From contig CANCJV010000001.1 of assembly GCA_947378425.1 (NCBI GenBank), positions 95,626 through 159,625 of the forward strand: a DNA stretch of 64,000 bases, given 5' to 3'. Below, in pieces: positions 47,462 to 58,134 of the stretch; within the stretch, counting starts at the first letter, position 1; each line of letters opens with the position of its first letter. The notes under the pieces were generated by a model that was given only the letters and a program-made list of their open reading frames with translations, searched no databases and was not told the DNA's origin. The translations under genes were made by a program, and so were the position numbers. This DNA comes from Synechococcaceae cyanobacterium (GTDB taxonomy: Bacteria; Cyanobacteriota; Cyanobacteriia; PCC-6307; Cyanobiaceae).

Positions 47462-47620
47462 GGGGGCTGAATGCGAAAAGTCATTTTAGCTCCAGCACGA
47501 TGACGGCTTGTCGGCCATTCGCTCCGGGTGGGACTCCGCCCGGAGCGGTCAGACAGGAGCAGATCGGTCCGGCGGCGCGCTCAGTAGGCTGCCCCCTTAG
47601 ATACGCCAGGTCGCGCTCCC

Positions 47621-50485
47621 ATGCTCAAGCTGCTGCTGGGTGATCCCAATGCCCGCAAGCTGAAGAGTTACCAGCCGGTCGTCTCGGACATCAACCTCCT
47701 GGAGGAGGAGGTTTCGGCTCTGAGCGACGACGAGCTGCGCGGCCTCACCAGCGAGTTCCGTCAGAAACTGGAGAATGCCCGTTCCGGCGGCGTCGCCGCC
47801 GAGGCCCTGCGCGCCCGTGAGCGGCAACTGCTGGACGAGTTGCTCCCCCAGGCCTTTGCGGTGGTGCGCGAGGCCGGCCGGCGTGTCCTCGGCATGCGTC
47901 ATTTCGACGTGCAGCTGATCGGCGGCATGGTGCTTCACCGGGGCCAGATCGCTGAAATGAAGACCGGCGAGGGCAAGACTCTGGTGGCCACCCTGCCGGC
48001 CTACCTCAATGCCCTGACGGGGCGTGGCGTGCATGTGGTCACGGTGAACGACTACCTGGCACGGCGCGATGCCGAGTGGATGGGGCAGGTCCACCGCTTC
48101 CTGGGGCTGTCGGTGGGCCTGATCCAGCAGGACATGCCCCCGTCCGAGCGTCGTCGAAACTATGGCTGTGACATCACCTACGCCACCAACTCGGAGCTGG
48201 GGTTCGATTACCTGCGCGACAACATGGCGAATGACATCGTCGAGGTGGTGCAGAGGGATTTCCACTACTGCGTCATCGACGAGGTTGATTCGATTCTGAT
48301 TGATGAGGCCCGTACCCCTCTGATCATTTCGGGTCAGGTTGAGCGGCCGCAAGAAAAGTATCGTAATGCCGCGGCGATTGCCGAGCAGCTGGAACGGGCC
48401 GCCGAGATGGGCAAGGACGGCATTGATCCTGAGGGGGATTACGAGGTTGATGAAAAGCAGCGCAATGTCACCCTCACGGATGAGGGTTTTGCCAAGGCTG
48501 AGCAGTTACTGGGTGTTGCCGACCTCTATAACCCGGCTGATCCCTGGGCCCACTTCATCAATAACGCTCTCAAGGCCAAGGAATTGTTTGTCAAGGACGT
48601 CAACTACATCGTCCGTGCTGGCGATGCTGTGATCGTTGATGAGTTCACGGGTCGAGTGATGCCCGGTCGCCGCTGGAGTGACGGCCTGCATCAGGCGATT
48701 GAGGCGAAGGAAGTTCTGGAGATCCAGCCGGAAACTCAGACCCTTGCCAGCATCACCTATCAGAATTTCTTCCTGCTCTATCCCCGCCTGGCCGGCATGA
48801 CTGGCACGGCCAAGACTGAAGAAGTGGAGTTTGAAAAAACCTACAAGCTTGAGGTGACAATTGTTCCGACGAATCGGCCCCGTTCTCGCGGTGACTGGAC
48901 TGATCAGGTGTACAAGAGTGAGCCCGCCAAATGGCGGGCCGTAGCCCTCGAAACGTCCGAGATCCATAAGATCGGCCGGCCGGTGTTGGTGGGCACCACC
49001 AGCGTCGAGAAGTCGGAGTTGCTTTCTGCCTTGCTGGCCGAACAGCAGGTGCCCCACAATCTGCTGAATGCCAAGCCTGAAAATGTGGAGCGGGAGGCTG
49101 AGATTGTGGCTCAGGCTGGTCGTGCCGGAGCGGTGACAATCGCCACCAACATGGCGGGCCGAGGCACTGACATCATTCTGGGAGGCAACAGCGACTACAT
49201 GGCGCGACTCAAGCTGCGTGAGGTGCTGTTGCCCCGGTTGGTGCGTCCTGAAGAAGGACACAAGCCGCCGATTCCGCTGCAGCGCCAGCTTGAGGGTGGC
49301 GGCGGTTTCGGTGCGGCTGCTCCTTCGGCCACGGCCCCCTCGGAGGCTCGAGCGATGGGCAACCTCTATCCCTGCACTCTCTCTCCGGACACTGATGAGG
49401 CTCTGGGGGCTCTGGTGCGCCAACTGGTGAACAGCTGGGGTGATCGGGCCCTCACCGTGCTCGAGCTGGAGGACCGCATCGCGCTGGCAGCGGAAAAAGC
49501 CCCCACCGATGATCCCCAGATTCAGATGCTGCGTGATCTGATTGCCACCGTCAAGGGCGAGTACGACTCGGTGGTCAGGCAGGAGGAGGCCCAGGTGCGC
49601 CAGTCGGGGGGGCTGCATGTCATCGGCACGGAGCGCCATGAATCAAGGCGGGTTGACAATCAATTGCGTGGGCGGGCCGGCCGCCAGGGTGATCCAGGTA
49701 GTACACGTTTCTTCTTGTCGCTTGAAGATAACCTGCTTCGTATTTTCGGCGGTGAACGGGTGGCTGGCTTGATGAATGCCTTCCGCGTTGAGGAGGATAT
49801 GCCGATTGAATCTGGCATGCTGACGCGCTCTCTCGAGGGGGCTCAGAAGAAAGTGGAAACCTATTACTATGATATCCGTAAGCAGGTATTTGAATATGAC
49901 GAAGTCATGAATAATCAGCGCAAGGCGGTTTACGCCGAAAGGCGGCGTGTATTGGAAGGCCGTGAGCTTAAGCAGCAGGTGATTGGCTACGGCGAGCGTA
50001 CCATCGACGACATTGTGGAGGCCTATGTGAATCCCGATCTGCCGCCGGAGGAGTGGGATCTGGAGCGGCTGGTGCAGAAGGTGAAGGAGTTCGTCTATCT
50101 CCTTGAGGACCTTTCGCCCGAGCAGGTGCGTGGCCTTTCGATGGAGGAGCTCAAGGCCTTCCTGCAGGAGCAGATGCGCAACGCCTATGACATCAAGGAA
50201 GGCCAGGTCGAGGAGATGCGTCCTGGGCTGATGCGTGAAGCCGAGCGTTACTTCATCCTGCAGCAGATTGATACCCTCTGGCGCGAGCATCTGCAGGCGA
50301 TGGATAGTCTGCGTGAATCAGTTGGCTTGCGTGGTTATGGGCAGAAGGATCCGCTGATTGAATACAAGAACGAGGGCTATGACATGTTTTTGGAGATGAT
50401 GACTCAGATGCGCCGCAATGTGATTTACTCGATGTTCATGTTCCAGCCCCAGCCTGACCCGACGCCTCAGACGGCGACGGCTTGA
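47621..50485 (+). CDS. secA: Preprotein translocase ATPase SecA
   Basis: Motor of Sec-dependent export. 954 residues: Walker A in [19 protein letters not shown], Walker B region [33 protein letters not shown], and the [21 protein letters not shown] motif of the second nucleotide-binding fold. A cyanobacterial-type insertion rich in Gly/Ala/Pro lies around residues 550-590. The C-terminal zinc-binding SEC-C motif of many bacteria is absent; the protein ends in a Pro/Thr-rich tail. The 3' end overlaps the convergent Wzt-like gene by 50 bp. Confidence 0.98.
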   Translation: MLKLLLGDPNARKLKSYQPVVSDINLLEEEVSALSDDELRGLTSEFRQKLENARSGGVAAEALRARERQLLDELLPQAFAVVREAGRRVLGMRHFDVQLIGGMVLHRGQIAEMKTGEGKTLVATLPAYLNALTGRGVHVVTVNDYLARRDAEWMGQVHRFLGLSVGLIQQDMPPSERRRNYGCDITYATNSELGFDYLRDNMANDIVEVVQRDFHYCVIDEVDSILIDEARTPLIISGQVERPQEKYRNAAAIAEQLERAAEMGKDGIDPEGDYEVDEKQRNVTLTDEGFAKAEQLLGVADLYNPADPWAHFINNALKAKELFVKDVNYIVRAGDAVIVDEFTGRVMPGRRWSDGLHQAIEAKEVLEIQPETQTLASITYQNFFLLYPRLAGMTGTAKTEEVEFEKTYKLEVTIVPTNRPRSRGDWTDQVYKSEPAKWRAVALETSEIHKIGRPVLVGTTSVEKSELLSALLAEQQVPHNLLNAKPENVEREAEIVAQAGRAGAVTIATNMAGRGTDIILGGNSDYMARLKLREVLLPRLVRPEEGHKPPIPLQRQLEGGGGFGAAAPSATAPSEARAMGNLYPCTLSPDTDEALGALVRQLVNSWGDRALTVLELEDRIALAAEKAPTDDPQIQMLRDLIATVKGEYDSVVRQEEAQVRQSGGLHVIGTERHESRRVDNQLRGRAGRQGDPGSTRFFLSLEDNLLRIFGGERVAGLMNAFRVEEDMPIESGMLTRSLEGAQKKVETYYYDIRKQVFEYDEVMNNQRKAVYAERRRVLEGRELKQQVIGYGERTIDDIVEAYVNPDLPPEEWDLERLVQKVKEFVYLLEDLSPEQVRGLSMEELKAFLQEQMRNAYDIKEGQVEEMRPGLMREAERYFILQQIDTLWREHLQAMDSLRESVGLRGYGQKDPLIEYKNEGYDMFLEMMTQMRRNVIYSMFMFQPQPDPTPQTATA

Positions 50486-51866
50486 GTTCAGGGGGCTTCA
50501 AGGCCAGGTTGCAAGCTCCGGTTGCAACCACAGTGGTGTTGGAAACAATGCGTAGTGCCTTGAAGTCGATGACGCGATGGAGATACTGTTTGCCTTTGGG
50601 CCCAGTCACCCAGACGCCACCGCCAATGAAATAGAGGCCAGGCCAGAGGGCGCCTTTCACGTAGAACGTCACCGTCCAAAGCTTGCCAGCACTGATATGG
50701 TTGATGGTTTCTTCTCCGGCTGGATAGTTCTGGCCAGTGATGCGCAGGCCGCTGTTGTTGGCGATATGGCAGCCCATGCTGATGTCCTTTAGCTCTTCTG
50801 ATGCGAAGTAGTCAAAGCTGAGGCTGAAGTTCTCGCCGAATGGAATATGGTTCACCTCCTTGCCACAGAGCAGGCGAACGCGCAGTTCTTCAATACGGGC
50901 ACCAAGTTCGGGATAGACCACCGTGGAGCTGGGTTTCAGATGGGGGTCCAGCCAGGCACTGAAATCGTGGAGCCGCTCGGTTGCTGGGACAGATGGCGGC
51001 TCTGGGTCTCCGTTTTCTGTAGATGGGCTGGTCGGCCCTTGATCTTCATTCAAGAGCTCTGCTTGTTGTTGCTCGGCCGTCAGACGGTGATGGTTCTCGA
51101 TGGCCTGATCCCATTCGTCGTCTGGAGCATTGATCAATCGCTGATAGATCACGGTTACAGTAGATGGTTTGCCCATCAGCCGCGCGTGACCTTTGTGTAG
51201 CAACAAAGCTTCGTCGCAGTGCTGAATGATTTGCGGGCAGCTGTGGGTAACCAGGAGTATCGATGTTCCGTTGTCCTTGAGTTTTTCGATATAGGCGTAG
51301 CATTTTTTCTGAAACAGTTCGTCGCCCACGGCGAGGGCTTCATCGACAATCAAAAGGTCGGGATTGATATGAGCTTGAACGCTGAATGCCAGCCGCACAA
51401 CCATGCCGCTGGAGTAGGTCTTCACGGGCTGATCGATGAATTCACCGATGTCGGCAAAAGCCAGAATGTCATCAATCTGGCGATCGACTTCAGCTCTTCG
51501 TAAGCCCAGAAGTGAGGCATTGAGGTACACGTTTTCCCGGCCGCTGAACTCCAGATTGAAACCGCTACCCAACTCGAGCAAGGCTCCGATGCGTCCATGG
51601 GTTTCCACGGAGCCCGTGGTGGGAGTGAGGGTGCCACAGATCAGCTGGAGCAAGGTGCTCTTGCCGGAGCCGTTGCGGCCCACGATGCCCATGGTGCGGC
51701 CACGCTGGAGCTCAAAGCTTAGTGATCGAAGTGCCCAGAACTCCTGGAATCTTGTTTTCTTTGAGCGTGAAAGTGCTTGGAGAAGTCGATCACGTGGGTG
51801 GGCGTAGATGCGATAGTTCTTGCTGATATTTTCGGCGCGCAGGGCTAGGTTCCCTTCAGAGGACAT
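50436..51866 (-). CDS. Wzt-type ATP-binding subunit of a polysaccharide ABC exporter
   Basis: 476 residues. The N-terminal ABC ATPase has [17 protein letters not shown], the polysaccharide-exporter-like [33 protein letters not shown] signature and [12 protein letters not shown]. After an Asp/Pro/Ser-rich linker (about 255-305) comes a beta-sandwich-like C-terminal domain (residues about 320-450; [31 protein letters not shown]). This domain in Wzt proteins recognises the finished polysaccharide end. The ATG at 51864-51866 overlaps the Wzm stop by 11 bp; a GTG at 51914 would add 16 residues. Partner permease directly upstream. Confidence 0.92.
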   Translation of the reverse strand: MSSEGNLALRAENISKNYRIYAHPRDRLLQALSRSKKTRFQEFWALRSLSFELQRGRTMGIVGRNGSGKSTLLQLICGTLTPTTGSVETHGRIGALLELGSGFNLEFSGRENVYLNASLLGLRRAEVDRQIDDILAFADIGEFIDQPVKTYSSGMVVRLAFSVQAHINPDLLIVDEALAVGDELFQKKCYAYIEKLKDNGTSILLVTHSCPQIIQHCDEALLLHKGHARLMGKPSTVTVIYQRLINAPDDEWDQAIENHHRLTAEQQQAELLNEDQGPTSPSTENGDPEPPSVPATERLHDFSAWLDPHLKPSSTVVYPELGARIEELRVRLLCGKEVNHIPFGENFSLSFDYFASEELKDISMGCHIANNSGLRITGQNYPAGEETINHISAGKLWTVTFYVKGALWPGLYFIGGGVWVTGPKGKQYLHRVIDFKALRIVSNTTVVATGACNLALKPPELKPSPSEASGQAGAGT

Positions 51867-52665
51867 CGGCGAATCCACGGCGGGCGACAGTGAAAGATCG
51901 GTAGCTGAATTCACAGATGCAGATGCTGATCAGGATTGCAATGGTCAGGACAATGATATTAGGCATGATGCCTCTGATCAGGATATGCCTTGTTTGCTCG
52001 ATGATCCAAACCAAGGGATTCAGTCCCAAGATTGGTTGCCAGCGTACTGGTAGCGAGCTTAAGGGGTAAAATACAGCACTCAGGAACATCAGCATGTTGG
52101 TGACAACGCCTACGATCTGTCCGACATCGCGAAGATAGACTCCTAACGCAGACAGTATCCATGATAGCGATAGTGACCAGCAGAAAAGAGGAATCCAGAG
52201 CAGCGGCAGCCATAGGGCTGTGATCGGGATGTGGTGGGCTGTGATCAGTTGAAATACTCCGAGCACCATCAGGCTGGTTGCCGCGTGGAAGCCGGCCGAG
52301 GCCACCGTGACGGCTGAAAGAATTTCGAGGGGAAAAATTACCTTGGTGACGTAGTTTGAGTTTTCCGGAATGAGTTGGGGGGCTTTGTTGATGCTTTCGG
52401 CGAAAACGTTAAAGACGATCAAGCCGGCAAAAAGATTGACCGCAAACCCCATGGTTCCGGATCCGCTTAGATTGTCCCAGCGTGACTTGAAAACTTGCGA
52501 AAACACAAAGGTGTAGACGGCAAGCATTAGCAATGGTGTAAGCAGGCTCCAGATCCAGCCCAGTGCTGATCCCTTGTAGCGGCCAATGACGTCTCTGACT
52601 GTGAGTTGCCACCACAATTCTCTGTACCTCCAGAGGCGATCAGCAAAGCGAAGACGCATGGGCAT
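51856..52665 (-). CDS. Wzm-type ABC-2 permease of a polysaccharide exporter
   Basis: About 269 residues with six membrane helices. The N-terminal RELWWQLTVRDVIGRYKGSALGWIW and the C-terminal WIIEQTRHILIRG are typical ABC-2 polysaccharide/teichoic exporters. It forms the channel powered by the Wzt-like ATPase downstream, with overlapping genes. Several starts are possible (TTG 52680, ATG 52665, ATG 52659); none has a good ribosome-binding site. Base composition is lower in GC than in neighbouring housekeeping genes. Confidence 0.9.
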   Translation of the reverse strand: MPMRLRFADRLWRYRELWWQLTVRDVIGRYKGSALGWIWSLLTPLLMLAVYTFVFSQVFKSRWDNLSGSGTMGFAVNLFAGLIVFNVFAESINKAPQLIPENSNYVTKVIFPLEILSAVTVASAGFHAATSLMVLGVFQLITAHHIPITALWLPLLWIPLFCWSLSLSWILSALGVYLRDVGQIVGVVTNMLMFLSAVFYPLSSLPVRWQPILGLNPLVWIIEQTRHILIRGIMPNIIVLTIAILISICICEFSYRSFTVARRGFADVL

Positions 52666-52829
52666 TGAGTTTGTTGACAAATCGTTGATTGTGAAGAGCG
52701 CCAGGATCGCTTGACGTTCCGCTTGCGACCCGAATGCTGCTGTCAGGCTGGTTCAGCCTGACATAGAGGAAGCGGTGCTGATTGTCGTCTTCCTGGACGC
52801 CGCAATCCCGCGCTCGACATCGGGCATCG

Positions 52830-53570
52830 TCAGGATTCTTCGCCCAGAAACTCCAGGATTTCCCGATCGCGGAGGCTCTGGGACCGTCCGGCACACGCTT
52901 CAGCCAGGGGTCTGCCGGCCGCGACTTCTCGCAGGCAGGCCTGGGTGCGGGCCAGTTCGTTCTCCAAGGTGTCGATGCGCTCCATCAGGTTGCGGATCAC
53001 CCGGGCCTCCGCATCAGGCAGGGCCGAGTGGGCCAGTGGATCGATGCGGACGCCGGATTGATGGATCACCCGCCCGGGGATCCCCACCACGGTGCTGTCG
53101 GCTCCGACGTCGCGCAAAAGGACCGAGCCGGCGCCGATCCGGGTGTTGGAGCCCACGGTGATCGCCCCCAGCACCTTGGCGCCTGCTCCCACCACCACAT
53201 TGTCCATCAGGGTGGGATGGCGCTTGCCGACCTGTTTGCCGGTGCCTCCCAGGGTGACCCCTTGGTAGAGCAGGCACTGATTGCCGATCACGGCGGTTTC
53301 GCCGATCACGACACCCATGCCGTGGTCGATGAAGACGCCCTTGCCGATGCGGGCTCCTGGGTGGATCTCGACGCCGGTGAGTCCTCGGCTGATCTGGCTC
53401 AGCAGTCGCGCTGCCAGGGGCAGACGCAACTGCCAGAGGCGATGGCTGAGGCGGTGCAGCACCAGGGCATGAAATCCCGGGTAGCAGAGCAGGATTTCGA
53501 GCGTGCCCCGGCAGGCTGGATCGCGCTCCTTGATGATCGCCAGGTCGGCTCGGATGGCGCGCAGCAGCAT
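52830..53570 (-). CDS. cysE: Serine O-acetyltransferase
   Basis: Acetylates serine for cysteine synthesis. 246 residues: an N-terminal helical domain (MLLRAIRADLAIIKERDPAC) and the left-handed beta-helix of hexapeptide repeats with GVEIHPGARIGKGVFIDHGM, GVVIGETAVIGN and the conserved catalytic HGMG and RHPTL region. The ATG at 53568-53570 was chosen because the 97 open codons upstream are a shadow of vapC. It lies 11 bp after vapC on the same strand. Supplies cysteine and may be inhibited by it through the C-terminal tail. Confidence 0.95.
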   Translation of the reverse strand: MLLRAIRADLAIIKERDPACRGTLEILLCYPGFHALVLHRLSHRLWQLRLPLAARLLSQISRGLTGVEIHPGARIGKGVFIDHGMGVVIGETAVIGNQCLLYQGVTLGGTGKQVGKRHPTLMDNVVVGAGAKVLGAITVGSNTRIGAGSVLLRDVGADSTVVGIPGRVIHQSGVRIDPLAHSALPDAEARVIRNLMERIDTLENELARTQACLREVAAGRPLAEACAGRSQSLRDREILEFLGEES

Positions 53571-53581
53571 GAACCGGTCCC

Positions 53582-53980
53582 TCAAATTGGCAGATCGACG
53601 GACAGGACGTCGGTGAGCGGGAAGTCGTCGCCCTTGTAGAGCAGGGGCTCCTGAAGGGCCTTGGCCAGGGCGTAGCTGAAGCAGTCGCCCAGGTTCAGGT
53701 TGGCGACATGGCGTCCCCTGCCGTACCGGCGCCAACCTTGCAGGGCCCATGTCACGTGGTCCGCTGTCAGGGCGATTGGTTCGATCTGACCCAGCAGCAG
53801 CAGCAGTCGCAGTTCCTGCAGCCCAACCTCGCCGAGGGCGCGCAGGGTGACGATCTGGCATTCCGCCAGCGTGGCCGTGCTGATGTGTTTGGTTTCATCC
53901 CGGCTGATCTGGTCGAGAAACCGGCTGGCCTCCGCTTCGGCCAGAAGCACGGCCAGCAGGGCGGAGCTGTCGATCACCAT
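53582..53980 (-). CDS. vapC: PIN-domain ribonuclease toxin (VapC-type)
   Basis: 132 residues. Acidic PIN active-site residues are visible: D4 in MVIDSSALLAVLL, E40 in TLAECQIV, the central NLGDCFSYALA and the late KGDDF. VapC toxins cleave specific RNAs, often tRNA or rRNA. The start overlaps the end of the antitoxin gene by 7 bp, the usual arrangement. The target is unknown. Confidence 0.92.
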   Translation of the reverse strand: MVIDSSALLAVLLAEAEASRFLDQISRDETKHISTATLAECQIVTLRALGEVGLQELRLLLLLGQIEPIALTADHVTWALQGWRRYGRGRHVANLNLGDCFSYALAKALQEPLLYKGDDFPLTDVLSVDLPI

Positions 53981-54243
53981 GGCAACCCTGCCTCGTCGTA
54001 GAGGTCGTCTTCGATCTGAAGCCGATCCTGCGTCGTGGGGTGTCTGAGGTTGCGGCAGCGTTCAAGCAGGTCGTCCAAGGCTTGCCTGCGCTCCTGCCGG
54101 CTGGCGATGGTGTCGGGCTCCGGGGTGCGCTGCAGTTCAGCGGCCAGGGCATGGCGTACGGCATCGGTGACACTGCTGCTGCGCCTGGTGGCCAGTTCCC
54201 TGGCCATGGCATGGACCTGGGGATCCTTGATGTTCATGCCCAT
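53974..54243 (-). CDS. vapB: VapB-type antitoxin
   Basis: 89 residues starting MGMNIKDPQVHAMARELATR with SSVTDAVRHALAAEL, the short ribbon-helix-helix-like DNA-binding end of Rv0623/PSK-type antitoxins. The C-terminal half (DDLLERCRNLRHPTT) would bind the toxin. A second ATG lies two codons downstream. It precedes and overlaps vapC and is expected to repress the pair's promoter in the 90 bp upstream. Confidence 0.88.
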   Translation of the reverse strand: MGMNIKDPQVHAMARELATRRSSSVTDAVRHALAAELQRTPEPDTIASRQERRQALDDLLERCRNLRHPTTQDRLQIEDDLYDEAGLPW

Positions 54244-54334
54244 GGATCCAGCCGGCGGCCTACCTGGGTAGAAACATTTCTGATTCTACCTTGTTTGCTG
54301 TGGACCGCCCCCGGTCCGCCAGCCGTTGCGCGCC

Positions 54335-55324
54335 TCAGGCGGCCATCAGGCCGATCTCCTTGCGCAGCTGGTTGATCGTGGCGCTGCCGAGGTAGCTCCT
54401 GGCGCAATGCACCACCGGCAGCCGCATCAGCTGTGCCCGGTTCTGGCGCAGGGTCTGCTCCACCAGCGGCAGGCTGGGGCGGTCACAGAGCACATGGCTG
54501 GATGCCCGCAGCAGGGCCAGCAGGCGGCTGCCGGTGTCGGGGTTGGCCGTCATCACCAGCAGCTCATTGCCGCGCATGCTGTGAAGAATCACCTCGGCCG
54601 CCCGCAGGATGCCGGGGCTGATGCTCACCAGGCCGACGCAGCTGCCGGAGCGCAGCTCCTTGAGCAGGTCGAGTTCCTGGCGGAAATCGTTGAGATCCAC
54701 CGCCACCGCCCGCACGCCGTGGTTCTTGGCGATCTCCTCCACCGGCTGCAGGAAGTAACGGCTGGTGACCACCGTGCCCTTGCTGGAGCTCTCCAGCACC
54801 GCCTCGAGCTCCTCCATCGGCACCACCTCCACCGGCACCTCTAGATTGGGGGTCAGTTCCTCGGCGATCAGCATCGAGGCGCCGATGTCCTCTCGGGGGG
54901 TGGACACCAGCACGCGGGCGCCGCAACGCAGGCGCCAGTCGATTTCATGGGTGAGCAGTTCGCGGGACTGCTGCAGGGTGCAGCCGGCATTCAGCAGCCC
55001 ATCCACGCTCTGACGCACCTCCCGGTCGATGTCGGGCAGGCTCTTGGAGCGCAGCCCCGGCGGCGGCTTGATCTCCCGGGGCTTCTGCTGATCACGCACA
55101 TAGATGCCGGAGCCCGCCATCGCCTCGACGACGCCATCGGTTTCCAGCTGGCGGTAGACCTTGCTGATCGTGTTGCGGTGCAGACCCGTCTGCATGGCCA
55201 GTTGCCGGGTGCTCGGCAGCCGGTGGCCCGGCGGGTAGTGCCGGGCGGCGATCGCAAAGCAGATCTGGTTGTACAGCTGGGTCGACGCCGGGATGTCGCT
55301 TTCCTGCTGGATGTGGAATCGCAC
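54335..55324 (-). CDS. GntR-family transcriptional regulator
   Basis: A 329-residue regulator. The N-terminal winged helix shows STQLYNQICFAIAARHYPPG and LPSTRQLAMQTGLHRNTISK, with the GntR wing motif GSGIYVR. The C-terminal 230 residues form an effector-binding region with VVPMEELEAVLES and SCVGLVSISPGIL, not the usual FadR or UTRA signatures I can name. The start is GTG at 55322-55324 (MRFHIQQESD); the frame is open further upstream but passes into the divergent gene. It may regulate itself and the dienelactone hydrolase from the 79-bp divergent spacer. Confidence 0.88.
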   Translation of the reverse strand: MRFHIQQESDIPASTQLYNQICFAIAARHYPPGHRLPSTRQLAMQTGLHRNTISKVYRQLETDGVVEAMAGSGIYVRDQQKPREIKPPPGLRSKSLPDIDREVRQSVDGLLNAGCTLQQSRELLTHEIDWRLRCGARVLVSTPREDIGASMLIAEELTPNLEVPVEVVPMEELEAVLESSSKGTVVTSRYFLQPVEEIAKNHGVRAVAVDLNDFRQELDLLKELRSGSCVGLVSISPGILRAAEVILHSMRGNELLVMTANPDTGSRLLALLRASSHVLCDRPSLPLVEQTLRQNRAQLMRLPVVHCARSYLGSATINQLRKEIGLMAA

Positions 55325-55403
55325 GCCGGGTGGGGCCAGATGGACGCCCGGCCACCCTAAGGAGCTTTCGCCCCCGTGACAATTCCTGCGTTGGCATAGG
55401 AGC

Positions 55404-56225
55404 ATGTGCCGGGCTGTGCCGGTTGCTGTGGACGACGCCTTGATTTCTGCTGTTCTTCCAGAGACTGGCCCAGGTGTCCACGGGTCGTGGCAGCTGCTGC
55501 CACCGCTTCTGCCGGCCCAGGTGGCCCTGAGGGCCTGGCTGGCCAGCCCCTCAGGGGACGGGCTCCCCAGGGGAGGTGTGCTGGTGCTTCCGGAGGTGTT
55601 CGGTGTCAACGCCTGGGTGCGCAGCGTCGCAGCCAGGCTGGCGGCCCAGGGCTATGCCGCCCTGGCGGTGCCCCTGTTCGCCCGCACGGCGCCGGATCTG
55701 GAGCTCGGCTACGACCAGGCCAGTCTCCTGGAGGGGCGCTCCCACAAGGAGCGCACCACGACTGCAGAGCTGCTGCTGGATCTGGGGCAGGCGGCCGACT
55801 GGCTGCGGGCCTGGCTGGGCAGGAGCGATGCGGCCCTCGGCTGTGTCGGCTTCTGTTTCGGCGGCCACGTGGCGCTGCTAGCCGCCAGCCTGCCCCAGGT
55901 GGGGGCCAGCTGCGATTTCTATGGCGCCGGCGTGGCCTCAGGACGCCCCGGTGGTGGGCCGCCCAGCCTGGAGCTGGTGCCGGCGATCAGGGGGCGCCTG
56001 CTGTGCCTCTGCGGCGATCAGGATGAACTGATCCCGGAGTCCGAGGTGCAGGCGATCGAGACGGCCTTACAGGGCAGCCGCCATCGCCTGATCCGGGTTG
56101 GCGAGGCGGGACACGGCTTCATGTGTGAGTCCAGGGACGCGTTCCGGGCACCGGCGGCCGCCCTGGGCTGGCAGCAGATGCTGGAGCTGTTCGCCGAGGA
56201 GCTGGGGCGGCCTGCGGCCCCATGA
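55404..56225 (+). CDS. Dienelactone hydrolase-family protein
   Basis: An alpha/beta hydrolase of 273 residues. The nucleophilic cysteine lies in GFCFGGHVALLAA, the acid in CGDQDELIP and the histidine in GEAGHGFMCESRD. A VLVLPEVFGVN block carries the conserved glutamate. The natural substrate in cyanobacteria is unknown. The first 45 residues are variable. The ATG at 55404 has a purine-rich AGGAG just upstream at short spacing. Divergent from the GntR regulator, which may control it. Confidence 0.87.
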   Translation: MCRAVPVAVDDALISAVLPETGPGVHGSWQLLPPLLPAQVALRAWLASPSGDGLPRGGVLVLPEVFGVNAWVRSVAARLAAQGYAALAVPLFARTAPDLELGYDQASLLEGRSHKERTTTAELLLDLGQAADWLRAWLGRSDAALGCVGFCFGGHVALLAASLPQVGASCDFYGAGVASGRPGGGPPSLELVPAIRGRLLCLCGDQDELIPESEVQAIETALQGSRHRLIRVGEAGHGFMCESRDAFRAPAAALGWQQMLELFAEELGRPAAP

Positions 56226-56548
56226 GGCGCCATCTGGATGCTTCGCCCCGCTGCAAGACAGGGGCGGCCCTTCAGCAGGCCGTTGCTGAGCCGGCAGTTC
56301 TCACCACGGCACTGGATTACCCAGAAAGCACCGCCGATACCGGATCAGTCTCAGCCAGGGCTTGCATCAGGTGGTGAGGACGCAGCAGTGCGGTTGCAGC
56401 ACGCCCTTTCACGGAGCGTTCTGGTTCATCAAGGAACGGCAAAAGACCCCAGGCTTGCCGCACCCAGTGGTGAGCAGCCCAGCACTGAGACGCCCGCCGT
56501 TCAGCGCCCGGCCTGGAAGGACAGGTCCGAGAGGGATCCGAGTGGGGC
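56226..56548. other. Convergent intergenic region without a gene
   Basis: About 320 bp between the dienelactone hydrolase and infC ends. A short GC inverted repeat (CGCCCC 56244-56249 with GGGGCG 56261-56266) may aid termination but has no U-tract. Nothing else recognised. Confidence 0.45.
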
Positions 56549-57187
56549 TCAGCTGCCCGGGGTCTTGATCACCCGCACGGGGGTGGGTACCGGGGTGGCT
56601 GCAGCGGCGGTGGCGGGCTTGCCACCCCCCTTGCCGGCGGATTGTTTGCGGGGGCTGAGGAACATGATCATGTTGCGGCCTTCCCGTTTGGGCAGCTGCT
56701 GGATCTCGGCATTCTCCTCGAGATCTTTGGCCATGCGCAGCAGCAGCACCTCGGCCAGGGCGGTGTGCTGGATTTCCCGGCCCCGGAAGATCACGGTGCA
56801 CTTGACCTTGTCGCCGGATTTGAGAAAACGCACAGCCTGACCGATGCGCACCTGGTAGTCGTGCGAGTCGATCTTGTAGCGCATCTTCACCTCCTTGACC
56901 TCGGTCTGGTGCGACTTCTTCTTGGCCTCCTTGGCCTTCTTCTCCTGCTCGAACTTGTATTTGCCGTAATCCATGATCCGGCAGACCGGTGGATCGGCTT
57001 TCTCGCTGACCAGGACCAGGTCCAGCTCCCGGTCGCGGGCCACATCCAGGGCCTCTTCGCGCGTGATCACTCCCAGTTGACTGCCGTCGGCGTCGACCAC
57101 CCTGAGGTTGGGGTAGTTGATGCGATCGTTGATGTTGGGCAGCTCCCGGACGGGAGCCCGGCGATCAAAACGGGGACGGGGAGGCAT
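56549..57187 (-). CDS. infC: Translation initiation factor IF-3
   Basis: Binds the 30S subunit and polices start-codon selection. 212 residues: N-terminal domain ([20 protein letters not shown]), the basic linker ([19 protein letters not shown]), and the C-terminal domain ([33 protein letters not shown]). It has an Ala/Pro/Lys-rich tail of about 30 residues, longer than in E. coli. The start is ATG at 57187. It follows miaA by 20 bp and is likely co-transcribed. Confidence 0.97.
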   Translation of the reverse strand: MPPRPRFDRRAPVRELPNINDRINYPNLRVVDADGSQLGVITREEALDVARDRELDLVLVSEKADPPVCRIMDYGKYKFEQEKKAKEAKKKSHQTEVKEVKMRYKIDSHDYQVRIGQAVRFLKSGDKVKCTVIFRGREIQHTALAEVLLLRMAKDLEENAEIQQLPKREGRNMIMFLSPRKQSAGKGGGKPATAAAATPVPTPVRVIKTPGS

Positions 57188-57207
57188 TCAACGCGGCGAT
57201 TAGACAG

Positions 57208-58134
57208 TCACCCTAGACCTTGCTGGGCCGCCAGCACAGCCTTGTGCAGCAGATCGGCACCTTCGAGCCACTGGGGTTGGTGCTGGCGGCGGAACCAGGT
57301 GCGTTGCCGTTTGGCGAACTGGCGGGTGCGTCGCTCGCTGAGGGCGATCGCCGTTGGCTGATCAAGCTCCCCCTGTAGCAGGCGCCTGGCTTCGTCGTAG
57401 CCGATCGTCTGCAGCAGCGGGCAGTCGGCGCCATAGCGCTTGATCAGGCCTTCGGTTTCCGCCACCAGGCCATCGGCATAGAGCTGCAGGGTGCGGCTGC
57501 CGATGCGCTGGGCTAGATCCGGCGGGTCGAGGGCCAGCTCGATCACCCGCCAGGGGGGCGGGTTGCGGCGCTGTTGCTGGCTGAGGGGGCGGCCGGTGGC
57601 GTACACCACTTCCAGGGCTCTCTGGGTGCGAACCGCATCCAGGGGCATGATCCGCCCGGCAGCTTCGGGGTCGGCCTGTTGCAGCAGGCGATGGCAGTGG
57701 GCCTGGCCCAGGGAGGTGAATTGTCGCCGCAGCTCGGGCTGGGGAGGTACGGCCGGTGGCTGCAGCCCGGCCAGCAGCGCCTTGAGATATAGGCCTGTGC
57801 CTCCTACCAGAAAGGCGACACCGCGGCGAGCGTGTTCGGCAGCGATGGCCGCCCTGGCCAGTAGCACGAACTCCTGCAGATTGATCGGCTGATCCGGATC
57901 CCGCAGATCCAGCAGTTCGTGGCGCACCTGCTGGCGCTGGGCCGGCGTTGGCTTGGCGGTGCCCACATCCATCTGCCGGTAGAGCTGGCGCGAATCCACC
58001 GACAGCACGGCGAGGTCCAGGGCCTCGGCCAGTTCGATCGCCAGGGCGGTCTTGCCACTGGCGGTGGCGCCCATCAGAGCGATGACCAGGGGGGGCTGGC
58101 CTGAGCTGTTGGTGGTGAGGGTGGTGGGGGGCAC
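57208..58134 (-). CDS. miaA: tRNA dimethylallyltransferase
   Basis: Adds the isopentenyl group to A37 of tRNAs that read codons starting with U. 308 residues with the P-loop [18 protein letters not shown], the [19 protein letters not shown] motif, [14 protein letters not shown] and the C-terminal [16 protein letters not shown]. Start ATG 58134. It precedes infC by 20 bp. Confidence 0.96.
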   Translation of the reverse strand: MPPTTLTTNSSGQPPLVIALMGATASGKTALAIELAEALDLAVLSVDSRQLYRQMDVGTAKPTPAQRQQVRHELLDLRDPDQPINLQEFVLLARAAIAAEHARRGVAFLVGGTGLYLKALLAGLQPPAVPPQPELRRQFTSLGQAHCHRLLQQADPEAAGRIMPLDAVRTQRALEVVYATGRPLSQQQRRNPPPWRVIELALDPPDLAQRIGSRTLQLYADGLVAETEGLIKRYGADCPLLQTIGYDEARRLLQGELDQPTAIALSERRTRQFAKRQRTWFRRQHQPQWLEGADLLHKAVLAAQQGLG

